The position numbers and the translations under genes were made by a program. Source: Gordonia spumicola (lineage in GTDB: Bacteria; Actinomycetota; Actinomycetes; Mycobacteriales; Mycobacteriaceae). Taken from it: DNA of 64,000 nt. The notes beneath the pieces are model-generated. The model ran no database searches. It was not told the origin of the DNA and worked only from the letters and a program-made list of their open reading frames with translations. This document shows, one piece after another, positions 35,446 through 44,227 of the stretch. Each line of letters begins with the position of its first letter. Positions within the stretch are counted from its first letter, which is position 1. The stretch spans positions 372,001 through 436,000 of the forward strand of contig NZ_BJOV01000005.1 of NCBI RefSeq assembly GCF_009932475.1, read 5' to 3'.

Positions 35446-36513
35446 TCAGCGATCTGCAGCCATAAGCGAGCTTGAAGCAGACTCCAGGGACTCGACCAGG
35501 TCCAACTCCAGCTCTGGCAGCCGGCTAGCCGCCAAAGACATCCCGGCCGCGCGCGCTCGCACATCAACGTCGCGCCGGATACCGGCACGTGCAGTCTCGG
35601 TCCATGCCTGCGCACAACGGCTGGCGGAGACGGCGAGTTGAGCGGTGGCGAAGTCGCCGGTCAGGCGTGCGACATCCGCGCAGCCATCGGCGAGCAATCG
35701 GCGGAACAGCCCGCCGCCGGTACCTGCCTTCTCGATAAAAGCGCTCAGGCTGAACAGGAGGATCTCGAGGTCGTCTATCGGAAGATCGGCCCAGGTCCGA
35801 ACGTCGGCCGCCAGCTGTACGACCGCAGCTAGGCCCTCGGCCCCGGCCGCCGCTGTCGTGAGATCGACGATCCCGGGCTGCGACGGGCGGCGCATACTGG
35901 CCGCGGACTGGCGAAATGCCTCTGCCGCTACTTCCGCCACGTCTGGCAGCGCGTCCGGCCAGATGATGCGGTAGGTGCAGTGGCGCGTCGGTTCCGGGAA
36001 AGACTTCGAGGACCGCGCCCGAGCCAGCGCATCGAGCGGGACCTCCTGCACCTCGGCGCGGTCATTGTCCACGACAAAAGCGATCCCCTCGGCCTCGTCG
36101 TGACCGATCACGACGATATCGTGGCGACTCATCCGCAACTGGACCCGCAGGTACGGCAACTCACCGATGTCGCCCCACACCAGACTGGGTCTGCCTGCTT
36201 CGATCTCGTCGAGAACCCATGACCATCCCTCGCGAGGATCGTCGGTCGTGAGAACGTGGACCTGTCCGCCGAGTCGGCGGGGTAGATCGACTTCGAAGTC
36301 GGCACCTCGTCCCACCAGGTACAGCGGTGGGACGAGGTCGCTCGACCGGAGGTAGGATAGCCCCACCGCGCCACCGAGCGCGAACACCAGACCTTCGTCG
36401 GGCGGTCCATCCCACCCCAGACCATGCCAGTGCAGAAGATCGCGCATCGCGCCAGAGCCGCAATGCCCCGCCATCCGATGCGGGTAGTCCTTGATCAGGG
36501 TTCTGCGGGGCAT
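35446..36513 (-). CDS. BtrH-N-terminal/DUF4872 domain protein
   Basis: A 355-residue protein. The N-terminal half resembles butirosin protein BtrH (HCGSGAMRDLLHWHGLGW, GLVFALGGAVGLSYL), a papain-like fold that moves an acyl group from a carrier protein to an acceptor. Candidate catalytic Cys is in HCGSGAM and His in VVIGHDEAEG, with a following VVDND. The C-terminal half is helical (DUF4872-like: DDLEILLFSLSAFIEKAGTG). It lies between the SDR and the acyl-CoA ligase on the same strand. Its job in an alkane operon is not known; acyl transfer is a family-based inference. Confidence 0.75.
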   Translation of the reverse strand: MPRRTLIKDYPHRMAGHCGSGAMRDLLHWHGLGWDGPPDEGLVFALGGAVGLSYLRSSDLVPPLYLVGRGADFEVDLPRRLGGQVHVLTTDDPREGWSWVLDEIEAGRPSLVWGDIGELPYLRVQLRMSRHDIVVIGHDEAEGIAFVVDNDRAEVQEVPLDALARARSSKSFPEPTRHCTYRIIWPDALPDVAEVAAEAFRQSAASMRRPSQPGIVDLTTAAAGAEGLAAVVQLAADVRTWADLPIDDLEILLFSLSAFIEKAGTGGGLFRRLLADGCADVARLTGDFATAQLAVSASRCAQAWTETARAGIRRDVDVRARAAGMSLAASRLPELELDLVESLESASSSLMAADR

Positions 36514-36562
36514 AGGAGTTCCTCTTCGGTGGATCGGCGCACGACGGGGTTCGAAGACTGGA

Positions 36563-37399
36563 TCAGTTGCTCCGGATTCTGTCCAGGTAGGCCTGGCGTA
36601 TCCTCATGTCGACGTCGTCGAGGAACACCGAGTCCGTGCCCAGGGCCGATCCGAGCCAGGTAGCCAACCGACCGGGGACGAACTTCATCGCGGCGACCAT
36701 GCCGCCGGCGAGGCGGGTGACACGCACGAAAGAACGCGGATTCTCGATCAGATCGGCTGTCGCTCGAGCGATCTCCTCGGGCTCGGCGTTGCGCAGTCCC
36801 TTGGCCCCAGCCGTCCCAGCGACGAGCTCGGTGTTGGTGAACGTAGGCCGGACCGTGGACAGCTGGACCCCGGACTTGCGGTATTCCTGTCGTGCTGCCT
36901 CAGTGAACCCGATGACCGCGAACTTGGTGCCGCAATAGGTCGCCAGACCGGGTACGGCGAGCTCACCGGCCAGTGATGCGGTGTTGATGATGTGCCCGGC
37001 ACGCCGCGGCAGCATCCGTTGGAGGGCGAGTTTGGTCCCGAAGATGACTCCCAGGACGTTGATCTCGACCTGCCGCCGGGTCACCGCGTCGGCTTCCTCG
37101 TGGGCGTGCCCGGTGGGCATGATGCCCGCGTTGTTGATCAGCACGTCGAGGGGGCCGAGGCCCCCCTCGACCAGGTCGAGAAATTCGCGGAACGAGTCGG
37201 GATCGGTGACATCGAGGCGGGTGACGACCTTCACCCCGAGCTCGACGGCGGCCTCTTTGGCACGTGCCTCGTCGACGTCGCCGATGGCGACGCGGTGGCC
37301 TCGTCGGATCAGCTCCTTCGCGGTCTGGTAGCCGATGCCGCGGGCTCCGCCGGTGATCGCCACAGTCTTGGCGGCAGTGTGGGGGATGTGCGTCGTCAC
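36563..37399 (-). CDS. Short-chain dehydrogenase/reductase, probable alcohol dehydrogenase
   Basis: A 278-residue SDR with cofactor motif TGGARGIG (about residues 16-23), NNAG (LINNAGIMPTG), the catalytic Ser in NTASLAGEL and YxxxK as YCGTKFAVIG. The acidic IGDVDEA after the second strand favours NAD. GTG start at 37399 overlaps the aldehyde dehydrogenase stop. In this operon it is the best candidate for oxidising the primary alcohol made by CYP153 to the aldehyde; that assignment is inferred from position. Confidence 0.87.
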   Translation of the reverse strand: MTTHIPHTAAKTVAITGGARGIGYQTAKELIRRGHRVAIGDVDEARAKEAAVELGVKVVTRLDVTDPDSFREFLDLVEGGLGPLDVLINNAGIMPTGHAHEEADAVTRRQVEINVLGVIFGTKLALQRMLPRRAGHIINTASLAGELAVPGLATYCGTKFAVIGFTEAARQEYRKSGVQLSTVRPTFTNTELVAGTAGAKGLRNAEPEEIARATADLIENPRSFVRVTRLAGGMVAAMKFVPGRLATWLGSALGTDSVFLDDVDMRIRQAYLDRIRSN

Positions 37400-38925
37400 T
37401 TGCTGTTCTCCTTGTTCAGGCCGAGGCGTTGCCACAGGCCGCGGCCGGCTGCCGCGCGCAATACTCTTTCGGCGATGGCCGCACGCCGGGAGGTGTACGG
37501 GTACCACGTGAGTTCTCGTGCCGGGACAGGAATCCGCGGCTCGGTCACCGCCTGGACCCGGCAGTACTTGTGCAGCCCGTAGGCACCGCCGAGCCGCGCA
37601 CCGATACCCGATGCCTTCCATCCACTGTGCGGCAGTGTGGTGGCGAAGAGGTTGCTGAAGACGTCGTTGATGTTGACCGCACCCGCGTCCAGGCGTTTCG
37701 CAATGCGCTGTGCCCGAGCGTGGTCGCGGGTCCACACCGTCGCAGACAGGCCGTACGCCGAGTCGTTGGCCAGACGGATGGCCTCGTCTTCATCCGCGAC
37801 CAGCATCACCGGGATCGTGGGGCCGAAGGTCTCCTCGGTCATGCAAGCCATCGTGTGGTCGACACCGACCAGGACGGTCGGAGCGTAGTAGTTCCCGACC
37901 GCACTCCGGGTTCCGCCGGCCAGGACCCGCGCACCCGCCGCCACCGCCTGGCTGACGTGGCGATCGGCGATCTCGACCTGCCTCGCAGTGACCATCGCAC
38001 CCACGTCGTCACCTGTCGCCGCACCCTGGGCCAGGGAGCGCACCCTCTGCGTCAGCCGGGCCACGAACTCGTCGTAGATCTCAGCTACCACGTATACCCG
38101 CTCGACGGAGATGCAGACCTGCCCTGCGTTGAACAGACCGCCCCACGCGATCCCCTCCACCGCACGAGCAAGGTCGGCGTCCTCCAGCACTATCGCCGGA
38201 TCCTTACCGCCCAGCTCCAGGCTCACCGGCTTCAGGTGCTCGGCGCAGCGGATCGCGACCGCACGCCCGGTGGCTGTCGAGCCGGTGAACTGCACGAAGT
38301 CAGCGGCGTCCACCACCGACGCACCCGCTTCGCCGGCACCCACAACATGGGCCAAGACCGGAGGGGCGCCGATCTCGTGCCAGCCCTCGACGACCCGCGC
38401 ACACGTCAGTGGCGTCTCCTCCGAGGACTTCGCCAGGACCGCGCATCCGGCAGCCAACGCGGGCGCTGCATCCATGAGGAAGAGGGTGATCGGGAAGTTC
38501 CAGGGCGTGATGAGCCCGACAACCGGATATGGGTGGTAGGTCTTGGACAGCCGCTTCGGCAGACTCAACAGACTCGAGGACCTGACCTGCTCGCCAGCGA
38601 GAAACCTCTCGGCGTTGTCAGCGTAGTAGGTGATGAATTCGCACGACGCGGTCGTCTCCACGAGGGCATCTGGGCGCACCTTGCCCGTTTCGGCTTGCAG
38701 CAGATCGGTGAGCTCGTCGGTGTGAGCCAGGATCCAGTCCCGCCAGCGATGCAACCATCTGGCGCGTTGCCGCGGGCCAGCCTCGACCCACCCGACCTGG
38801 GCGCAGCGGAGGTCAGCCGCGACACCGTTCACGGTCTCGCGATCATCCACAGGGACGGTTGCGATCAGCCGGCCATCGGCTGGGTTGCACACGTCCAAGG
38901 CGTCCGCTGCGGTCGCCGTGCTCAT
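37396..38925 (-). CDS. NAD(P)-dependent aldehyde dehydrogenase
   Basis: A 509-residue ALDH. Cofactor and active-site elements are GLITPWNFPITLF, FTGSTATGRAVA, the catalytic Glu in VSLELGGKDPAIV, the catalytic Cys in NAGQVCISVERVYV and EETFGPTIPVMLV. A C-terminal extension of about 40 residues (ELTWYPYTSRRAAIAERVLR ...) is longer than in most soluble enzymes and basic. It should convert fatty aldehyde to fatty acid in alkane degradation. Both ends overlap the neighbouring genes by ATGA, so it is part of a tightly coupled unit. Confidence 0.9.
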   Translation of the reverse strand: MSTATAADALDVCNPADGRLIATVPVDDRETVNGVAADLRCAQVGWVEAGPRQRARWLHRWRDWILAHTDELTDLLQAETGKVRPDALVETTASCEFITYYADNAERFLAGEQVRSSSLLSLPKRLSKTYHPYPVVGLITPWNFPITLFLMDAAPALAAGCAVLAKSSEETPLTCARVVEGWHEIGAPPVLAHVVGAGEAGASVVDAADFVQFTGSTATGRAVAIRCAEHLKPVSLELGGKDPAIVLEDADLARAVEGIAWGGLFNAGQVCISVERVYVVAEIYDEFVARLTQRVRSLAQGAATGDDVGAMVTARQVEIADRHVSQAVAAGARVLAGGTRSAVGNYYAPTVLVGVDHTMACMTEETFGPTIPVMLVADEDEAIRLANDSAYGLSATVWTRDHARAQRIAKRLDAGAVNINDVFSNLFATTLPHSGWKASGIGARLGGAYGLHKYCRVQAVTEPRIPVPARELTWYPYTSRRAAIAERVLRAAAGRGLWQRLGLNKENSK

Positions 38926-39647
38926 CGGTCCTCCAGGGGTGAGTGGAACCCACCGGAGATCCCGTCGGGCTGGGTGCGGCTGGTGGGTGTGTCGGTGAAA
39001 GCGTCAGCGATCACGTCAGCGCGCTTGAACATCAACGGTCCATAGGTATGCCGAAGCTCGGTCAGGATCGCGTTCAAAGGCAGATCGTCGAAGATGCCGC
39101 GCTCGCGGACGTACTCCATATGCTGGGCTCCGTCGGCGGTGAAGGCGTGCAGGAGTGCGTCGCGATCACCGTCGAAATCCACCGGCGGCACACCGAAACG
39201 CGCACACAACTCGGTGTTGAACGCAGGCGTCGCCTTCAACCACCGGCCGTCGATGTAGAGACGGCTGTAGCCGTGATAGACGAACAGGTCTGTGCCGCCC
39301 ATGAGCGCTCGCAGCGCTTCGGTCTGCAGGTGATTGCGGACGTCAGCGAAACCCAGCAGCGCCGGAATCCCTGCCGCTCGGCACACCGCGGTCAAGAGCA
39401 CCGCCTTCGGGACGCAATAGGCGCGCCCGGACTCGAGGACGAAGCTGGCTCGATAGTGGGCGGGATTGTCCGACACCGTGTAGGGGTCGTACCAGATCTG
39501 GTCACGGACGGCGGTGAAGAGGCGATTGGCCTTGTCCCGGTCGGTGCTCGCATCCCCAACCGCGGCGGCGGTGAATGCCCGGACGGACTCGTGCTCGATG
39601 TCGAGGAAGTCGGTCGCCCCCAAGAACGCCACCGGTGCCGGATTCAT
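38922..39647 (-). CDS. Transglutaminase-like cysteine protein
   Basis: A 241-residue protein of the transglutaminase-core superfamily. The Cys block is SGRAYCVPKAVLLTAVCRAA, the His block is LFVYHGYSRLYIDGRWLKAT, and AFN replaces the usual Asp region, so the triad may be Cys-His with an altered third residue. The ATG at 39647 overlaps the P450 stop. These cytosolic enzymes hydrolyse or transfer amides; a substrate cannot be named. Its tight coupling (ATGA on both sides) to a P450 and an aldehyde dehydrogenase shows it belongs to the hydrocarbon operon. Confidence 0.83.
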   Translation of the reverse strand: MNPAPVAFLGATDFLDIEHESVRAFTAAAVGDASTDRDKANRLFTAVRDQIWYDPYTVSDNPAHYRASFVLESGRAYCVPKAVLLTAVCRAAGIPALLGFADVRNHLQTEALRALMGGTDLFVYHGYSRLYIDGRWLKATPAFNTELCARFGVPPVDFDGDRDALLHAFTADGAQHMEYVRERGIFDDLPLNAILTELRHTYGPLMFKRADVIADAFTDTPTSRTQPDGISGGFHSPLEDR

Positions 39648-41104
39648 CTGCGCTCCAGGGTGATCGGCAACCCGTCGACAGGAATGGGGAGCGAGGTGTT
39701 GTCCCATCTCACTTCATACTGGTCGGGGACCGACCAGGTGTAAGTGCGCAGCATGTGGTGCAGGATCGCCTTGACCTCGAGGGTGCCGAAGTGCAGACCA
39801 ATGCACTTGTGCACTCCTCCGCCGAAGGGGATCCACCCGAAACGGTGATTCTGGTCCTCATGGCGCGGCTCGCTGAAACGGTCGGGGTCGAAGGTGTCGG
39901 GCTCGGTCCAGCACGACTCGTCGAAGTGGTTCACCGCAGGAGCCACGGCCACCAGGGTGTCCGCCGGGATGTGGCGTCCGGCAATCTCCACGTTCTCGAT
40001 CGTCTTGCGCATCACGATCGGCACGGGCGCCACGAGGCGCAGCGTCTCCTTGATCACCAGGTCGAGAGTCGCCATCGAGTCCAGGTCGTCGATGTCGGGG
40101 CGGCGTTCACCGAGTCGGTCGGACTCGGCCCGAGCCCGTTCCTGCCAGGCTGGGTGCTTGGCGAGGAAGTAGGCGGCAGCGGTGGTGGTGATGGTCGAGG
40201 TATCGTGGGCCGCCATCATCAAGAAGATCATGTGGTTGACGACGTCCTCATCAGTGAACGCCTCACCGTCGGCCGTGCGCGCATGGCACAGCCCCGCAAA
40301 GAGGTCGTCTCCCTGGGCACTTCGAGCCGTCGGCAGATGCCGGGTGAAGTAGTCCTCCAGGAGCGTGCGCCCATGGACTCCGGCGCGCCACCGAGTCCCC
40401 GGCAGCGGGAAACGGATGATCGAGCTGGCTGCGCGCACGGTGGCCACGAAGGCGTCGTTGATGGCGTCAGTGTCCTCGCTCCCTCCCCGACCTGCCATGA
40501 AGACCTCCGTTGCGACGTCGAGAGTCAGGGCCTTCAACAGTGGGTAGATGCGCGTGGACCGGCCCGCTGTCCACCTGCGGATGCTGGTCTCCAGCGTCGG
40601 GCCGAGCTGGTCGACGTAGCCGGCGAGCCGGTCGCGGGTGAACGCCTCCTGCATGATCCGCCGATGCATCCTGTGCTCGTCGAAGCTCATCAGCATCAGG
40701 CCCCGGTGAAAGAAAGCATCGATGAGATAGGTCCACCCGTCCTGGGAGAACGACTTCGCCTTGGTCGTCAGCGCCTCCTGTGTGGCATCCGCGCCCGCCA
40801 CCATCACGATTCTCGTGCCGAAGGCGCCCATCCACCAGACCGGTCCGAAGCGTTGGTACCTGGCCCGGGTGAAGTTGGAGCCGAACCTGATGTAGTCCAG
40901 GGTGTGACCGAGCAGAGGCATGCCCGCGGTCCCTCGGACGGGCTCGAGCCCCGACCCCGCCGGGGGCGGGGCGAGCTCACGAACAGGCCACTGGTCGCTG
41001 ACCCCTAGCAGGGTCGCGTCGGCCCGACTCGGCAATGGTGCCAGGAATACCGACGAGAGCCGCTCACGACCCTTCGCCAGCGGGAGCTGGATGATGTTCG
41101 TCAC
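39644..41104 (-). CDS. Cytochrome P450 (second P450 of the operon, not CYP153)
   Basis: A 486-residue P450. The I-helix is MMAAHDTSTITTTAAAYFL, the K-helix ExxR is KETLRLVAPVP and the heme-binding loop is FGGGVHKCIG with C434. An N-terminal extension (about 50 residues) precedes the PVRGTAGMPLLGHTLDYIRF region, which resembles CYP51/CYP7-like classes more than CYP153. It begins 71 bases after the reductase gene and probably uses the same ferredoxin and reductase. Substrate is unknown; a long-chain or terpenoid hydrocarbon would fit the context. Confidence 0.9.
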   Translation of the reverse strand: MTNIIQLPLAKGRERLSSVFLAPLPSRADATLLGVSDQWPVRELAPPPAGSGLEPVRGTAGMPLLGHTLDYIRFGSNFTRARYQRFGPVWWMGAFGTRIVMVAGADATQEALTTKAKSFSQDGWTYLIDAFFHRGLMLMSFDEHRMHRRIMQEAFTRDRLAGYVDQLGPTLETSIRRWTAGRSTRIYPLLKALTLDVATEVFMAGRGGSEDTDAINDAFVATVRAASSIIRFPLPGTRWRAGVHGRTLLEDYFTRHLPTARSAQGDDLFAGLCHARTADGEAFTDEDVVNHMIFLMMAAHDTSTITTTAAAYFLAKHPAWQERARAESDRLGERRPDIDDLDSMATLDLVIKETLRLVAPVPIVMRKTIENVEIAGRHIPADTLVAVAPAVNHFDESCWTEPDTFDPDRFSEPRHEDQNHRFGWIPFGGGVHKCIGLHFGTLEVKAILHHMLRTYTWSVPDQYEVRWDNTSLPIPVDGLPITLERR

Positions 41105-41175
41105 TGACGTTCCTTTCCGAAATGTGGGCCCGTACTCGCTGTTGTCGTACCATCGCCGCCAAGGGACCGATCACC

Positions 41176-42378
41176 TCAGACAGAGCCTGCGAGCACCAGT
41201 TCGGTCCGGCCAATGGGGAGTCGCTGCGTGATGACCCGCTTGCTGAACATGAAGTGACGGGGCCGGTTGATGCAGTCGGCGGCGATGAGCTCGCCCGCAC
41301 GCAGGTAGAAGCAGGTGAAGTCGCGGTCCCGGGTCGGGTCGCCGCTGAGGACGACTTCGTCGTACCCGGTGTTGAGACCGGCGATCTGGAGCTTGAGATC
41401 GTATTGATCCGACCAGAACCATGGAAGCGCCGCGATCATCTTGGACTTGCCGCAGACGGTCGCGGCCGCCACCTTGGCCTGCTCACCCGCACTCGGCACG
41501 GACTCCAGGCGTATGCGACGGCCGTAACGGGCCATGTCATGGCTGGCGCAGTCCCCAGCCGCCACGATGTCGGGGTCGCTGGTCCGGGTCTGGTCGTCGA
41601 TCACGACGCCGTTGTCGACGACCAGACCCGCGGCGGCGGCGAGCTCGGTGTTCGGCTCAACGCCGATACCGACAATGACGAGGTCGGTGGGAATTGATTC
41701 GCCACTGGACAGGAACACCTCGCGGACCCTGCCGTCACCTGATAGAGCTTCGACCAGCGCGCCCGTCCGGATGTTCACGCCCTCCTCCCGGTGGATCCGG
41801 TCGAAGAACGCCGATACAGCGGGGGCGGTGACCCGTTCGAGGACGCGCTCGGTCGCCTCGAGTACAGTGACCTCCAGACCGAGCGCACGCAATGAGGCGG
41901 CCGTCTCCAGTCCGATGTAGCCGCCGCCGATGATCACAGCCCGACACCCGGGGCTGGTGGCCTCTCGGATCATCTCGACGTCCGCAGCGGTGCGTAGGTA
42001 GTAGACGCCGACCAGGTCGGCCCCCGGGATGGAAAGCCGTCGAGGGCGGGCCCCAGTGCACAGCGCGAGCTTGTCGTAGGGCAGCGCGTCGCCGGTGCTC
42101 AACACGAGATGACCAGCCGAGCGGTCGATCGCCTCCACCTTCGCATTCAGGAGTTGGATCCCCTGCTCGGTGTAGAATTTGGCGCTGCGGATCGCGAGTT
42201 CGTCGAGCGTGCTCTTCCCCGCCAGGTAACCCTTCGACAGCGGCGGGCGTTGATAGGGCAGCGCCGACTCCTCGCCGATGAGGACGATCTCACCGGTCCA
42301 CCCTTCCTGGCGCAGACTGGCCGCGAGTTGGGCCCCGGCATGGCCGGCCCCGACGATGAGGGCCCGCTGCGAGGTCAT
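41176..42378 (-). CDS. FAD-dependent ferredoxin reductase
   Basis: A 400-residue reductase with two Rossmann dinucleotide sites: FAD at VGAGHAGAQLAASLRQ (residues 8-23) and NAD at IIGGGYIGLETAASLRALG. Further family blocks are PYQRPPLSKGYLAG and DIVAAGDCASHD. It passes electrons from NADH to the [2Fe-2S] ferredoxin of the operon and so to CYP153. The ATG at 42378 overlaps the CYP153 stop. The order ferredoxin - CYP153 - reductase is the known three-component alkane hydroxylase arrangement. Confidence 0.93.
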   Translation of the reverse strand: MTSQRALIVGAGHAGAQLAASLRQEGWTGEIVLIGEESALPYQRPPLSKGYLAGKSTLDELAIRSAKFYTEQGIQLLNAKVEAIDRSAGHLVLSTGDALPYDKLALCTGARPRRLSIPGADLVGVYYLRTAADVEMIREATSPGCRAVIIGGGYIGLETAASLRALGLEVTVLEATERVLERVTAPAVSAFFDRIHREEGVNIRTGALVEALSGDGRVREVFLSSGESIPTDLVIVGIGVEPNTELAAAAGLVVDNGVVIDDQTRTSDPDIVAAGDCASHDMARYGRRIRLESVPSAGEQAKVAAATVCGKSKMIAALPWFWSDQYDLKLQIAGLNTGYDEVVLSGDPTRDRDFTCFYLRAGELIAADCINRPRHFMFSKRVITQRLPIGRTELVLAGSV

Positions 42379-43763
42379 GCGCTGGATTTCGGGGTGAGGC
42401 GGACCATCATCTTGCTGATGCCCCTCACGAAATTGGACTGCACGTACTCTGGCTCGCCGACGACCTCGATATTGTCGAAACGGGGAAGCAACTCCTCCCA
42501 CAGGATCCGCAGCTGGAGCTCGGCCAGCCGGTTGCCCATACAACGATGGACGCCGAAGCCGAAGGAGATGTGGTTGCGGGCGTTGGCCCGGTCGATGATG
42601 AACTCATCGGGCCGTTCGAACACGCGCTCGTCGCGGTTGCCCGAGGCGTACCACATCACTACTTTGTCGCCCTTGCGGATGAACTGCCCGTTCAGAATGG
42701 TGTCGGCCTTGGCGACCCGGCGCATATAAGCCAGCGGGGTTTGCCACCGGATGATCTCCGAGCCCATGTTGGGGATCAGGTCGGGGTTTGCCTTCAGCTT
42801 CTCGAACTGATCGGGGAAGCGGTTCAGCGCAAGAACACCGCCGCTCATCGAGTTGCGGGTCGTGTCGTTGCCTCCGACGATCAGCAGCACGAGGTTGCCC
42901 AAGAATTCCATCGGGCGGTCGATCAGGTCCTTGGTGTTCTCGTTGCTCTGCAACATGGTGATCAGATCGAAGCCGGGTTCCTCCCCGGCAGCCATCCGCG
43001 CTGCCTTGTCGTGCCAGAGAGCGCTGAGACCTCGCGCCATGTCGCGCATGCCGGGGAACACCTCGTCGTTGTCCGAGGGCCCGCCGTTGGCTTGCTCCAG
43101 CGACGTCGCGAGATCTGACCAGTAGACGAGCTTGCGACGCTGCTCGTACGGGAAGTCCAGAAGGGTGGCAAGCATCCGAGCGGTCAACTCGATCGAGACG
43201 TTCTGCACCCAGTCGAACGGCTGATCCACGGGCAGGTCGTCCAGCACCTCCTGCACACGCGATCGAATCAGCCCCTCCATCTCACGCAGGTTCTTCGGCG
43301 CAACAACGCCTTGGACAGCGGCCCGCTGCGCGTCGTGGCGTGGCGGATCCATCGCGATGAACATCGCGATATCAAGGAAACGAGGCGGGGCCCCGATGAC
43401 AATGAACGGCTCGGCGGAGAAGAGCTCGTGGTTCTTGTCCACGGCCACGATGTCGGCATGCCGCGTGACAGACCAGAACGGACCGAACGCACTGTTGGGC
43501 TGGTAGTGGACCGGCGCCTCGTTGCGCAAGCGCTCGAAGTAGGACTGCCAGCGCCCCTGGCGATAGAGAAAAGGGTTGCTGAGGTCGATGTCGGCGAGCT
43601 CGACGTCCTCGACCGGCGGGATAGGACTCTCGACGAAGAGCTTCTCTCCGTTCGTCCCGGTCACCCATCGCCGGGTCTTGTCATACAGATGCGCGCCCTG
43701 GATCTGCAGATCCATCGGGATGGTCGACTGAACCTTGGCGGTGATTGCTTCAGGAATCTTCAT
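42375..43763 (-). CDS. CYP153-family alkane omega-hydroxylase
   Basis: A 462-residue soluble P450. Features seen are AKVQSTIPMDLQIQGAHLYD at the N-terminus, the CYP153-typical I-helix IVGGNDTTRNSMSGGV, and the heme loop FGFGVHRCMGNRLAE with C408. CYP153 enzymes add oxygen to the terminal carbon of medium-chain alkanes, using a ferredoxin and reductase as encoded on either side. The family name rests on remembered motif similarity. ATG at 43763, 23 bases after the ferredoxin stop. Confidence 0.92.
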   Translation of the reverse strand: MKIPEAITAKVQSTIPMDLQIQGAHLYDKTRRWVTGTNGEKLFVESPIPPVEDVELADIDLSNPFLYRQGRWQSYFERLRNEAPVHYQPNSAFGPFWSVTRHADIVAVDKNHELFSAEPFIVIGAPPRFLDIAMFIAMDPPRHDAQRAAVQGVVAPKNLREMEGLIRSRVQEVLDDLPVDQPFDWVQNVSIELTARMLATLLDFPYEQRRKLVYWSDLATSLEQANGGPSDNDEVFPGMRDMARGLSALWHDKAARMAAGEEPGFDLITMLQSNENTKDLIDRPMEFLGNLVLLIVGGNDTTRNSMSGGVLALNRFPDQFEKLKANPDLIPNMGSEIIRWQTPLAYMRRVAKADTILNGQFIRKGDKVVMWYASGNRDERVFERPDEFIIDRANARNHISFGFGVHRCMGNRLAELQLRILWEELLPRFDNIEVVGEPEYVQSNFVRGISKMMVRLTPKSSA

Positions 43764-43786
43764 CAGGTCTTAACCGTTTCTCGCCG

Positions 43787-44107
43787 TCACATCTGGAATT
43801 CGGGTAGTTCGACGATCAAGCCGTCCCACGCCGCCGACGCCGCCATCTGGCAGGACAGCCGGGAGGTCGGCTGGCGCTCGGGGTTCATCGCGAGCATCTC
43901 CTCCTCCTCGGGACCCGAGAGGCCGACCTGCTCGGACCATTGCGGATCGACGATCACATGACAGGTACCGCACGCGGCTTCGCCTCCGCAGTCGCCGTCG
44001 ATGCCGGGCACCGCGTTGTTGGTCGCGACCTGCATCAGCGACTGCCCTTCCTCGATGGGCGCCTCGTGCTTCTGGCCATCGTGGGAGACAAAGGTGACAA
44101 CTGCCAT
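43787..44107 (-). CDS. [2Fe-2S] ferredoxin
   Basis: A 106-residue adrenodoxin/putidaredoxin-type ferredoxin. The cluster cysteines are C40, C46 and C49 in GDCGGEAACGTCHV, and C86 in RLSCQM. It carries electrons from the FAD reductase to CYP153. It is the first gene of the nine-gene leftward operon. The ATG at 44107 is preferred over a TTG two codons earlier. The divergent AraC gene starts 120 bases away. Confidence 0.95.
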   Translation of the reverse strand: MAVVTFVSHDGQKHEAPIEEGQSLMQVATNNAVPGIDGDCGGEAACGTCHVIVDPQWSEQVGLSGPEEEEMLAMNPERQPTSRLSCQMAASAAWDGLIVELPEFQM

Positions 44108-44227
44108 AGCCAACTCCTGGATACGTCGTCTTCAATGTGAACTTGGTCAAAGTGTTGTCGAAGACGAGCGCGGCGGCTATGTTCGGCAGAGTCAGAAACT
44201 TGTGAATTCGGCTCAAAGGGGACCAGG
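44108..44227. promoter_or_regulatory. Divergent control region between the alkane operon and araC-type gene
   Basis: The 120-base gap must carry both promoters. It contains GTCTTC and GAAGAC arms about 25 bases apart around 44120-44166, and AACTTGGTCAAAG between them, which could serve as AraC-type half sites. A possible ribosome site AAAGGGGACC precedes the GTG of the regulator. The operator assignment is inference. Confidence 0.5.
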
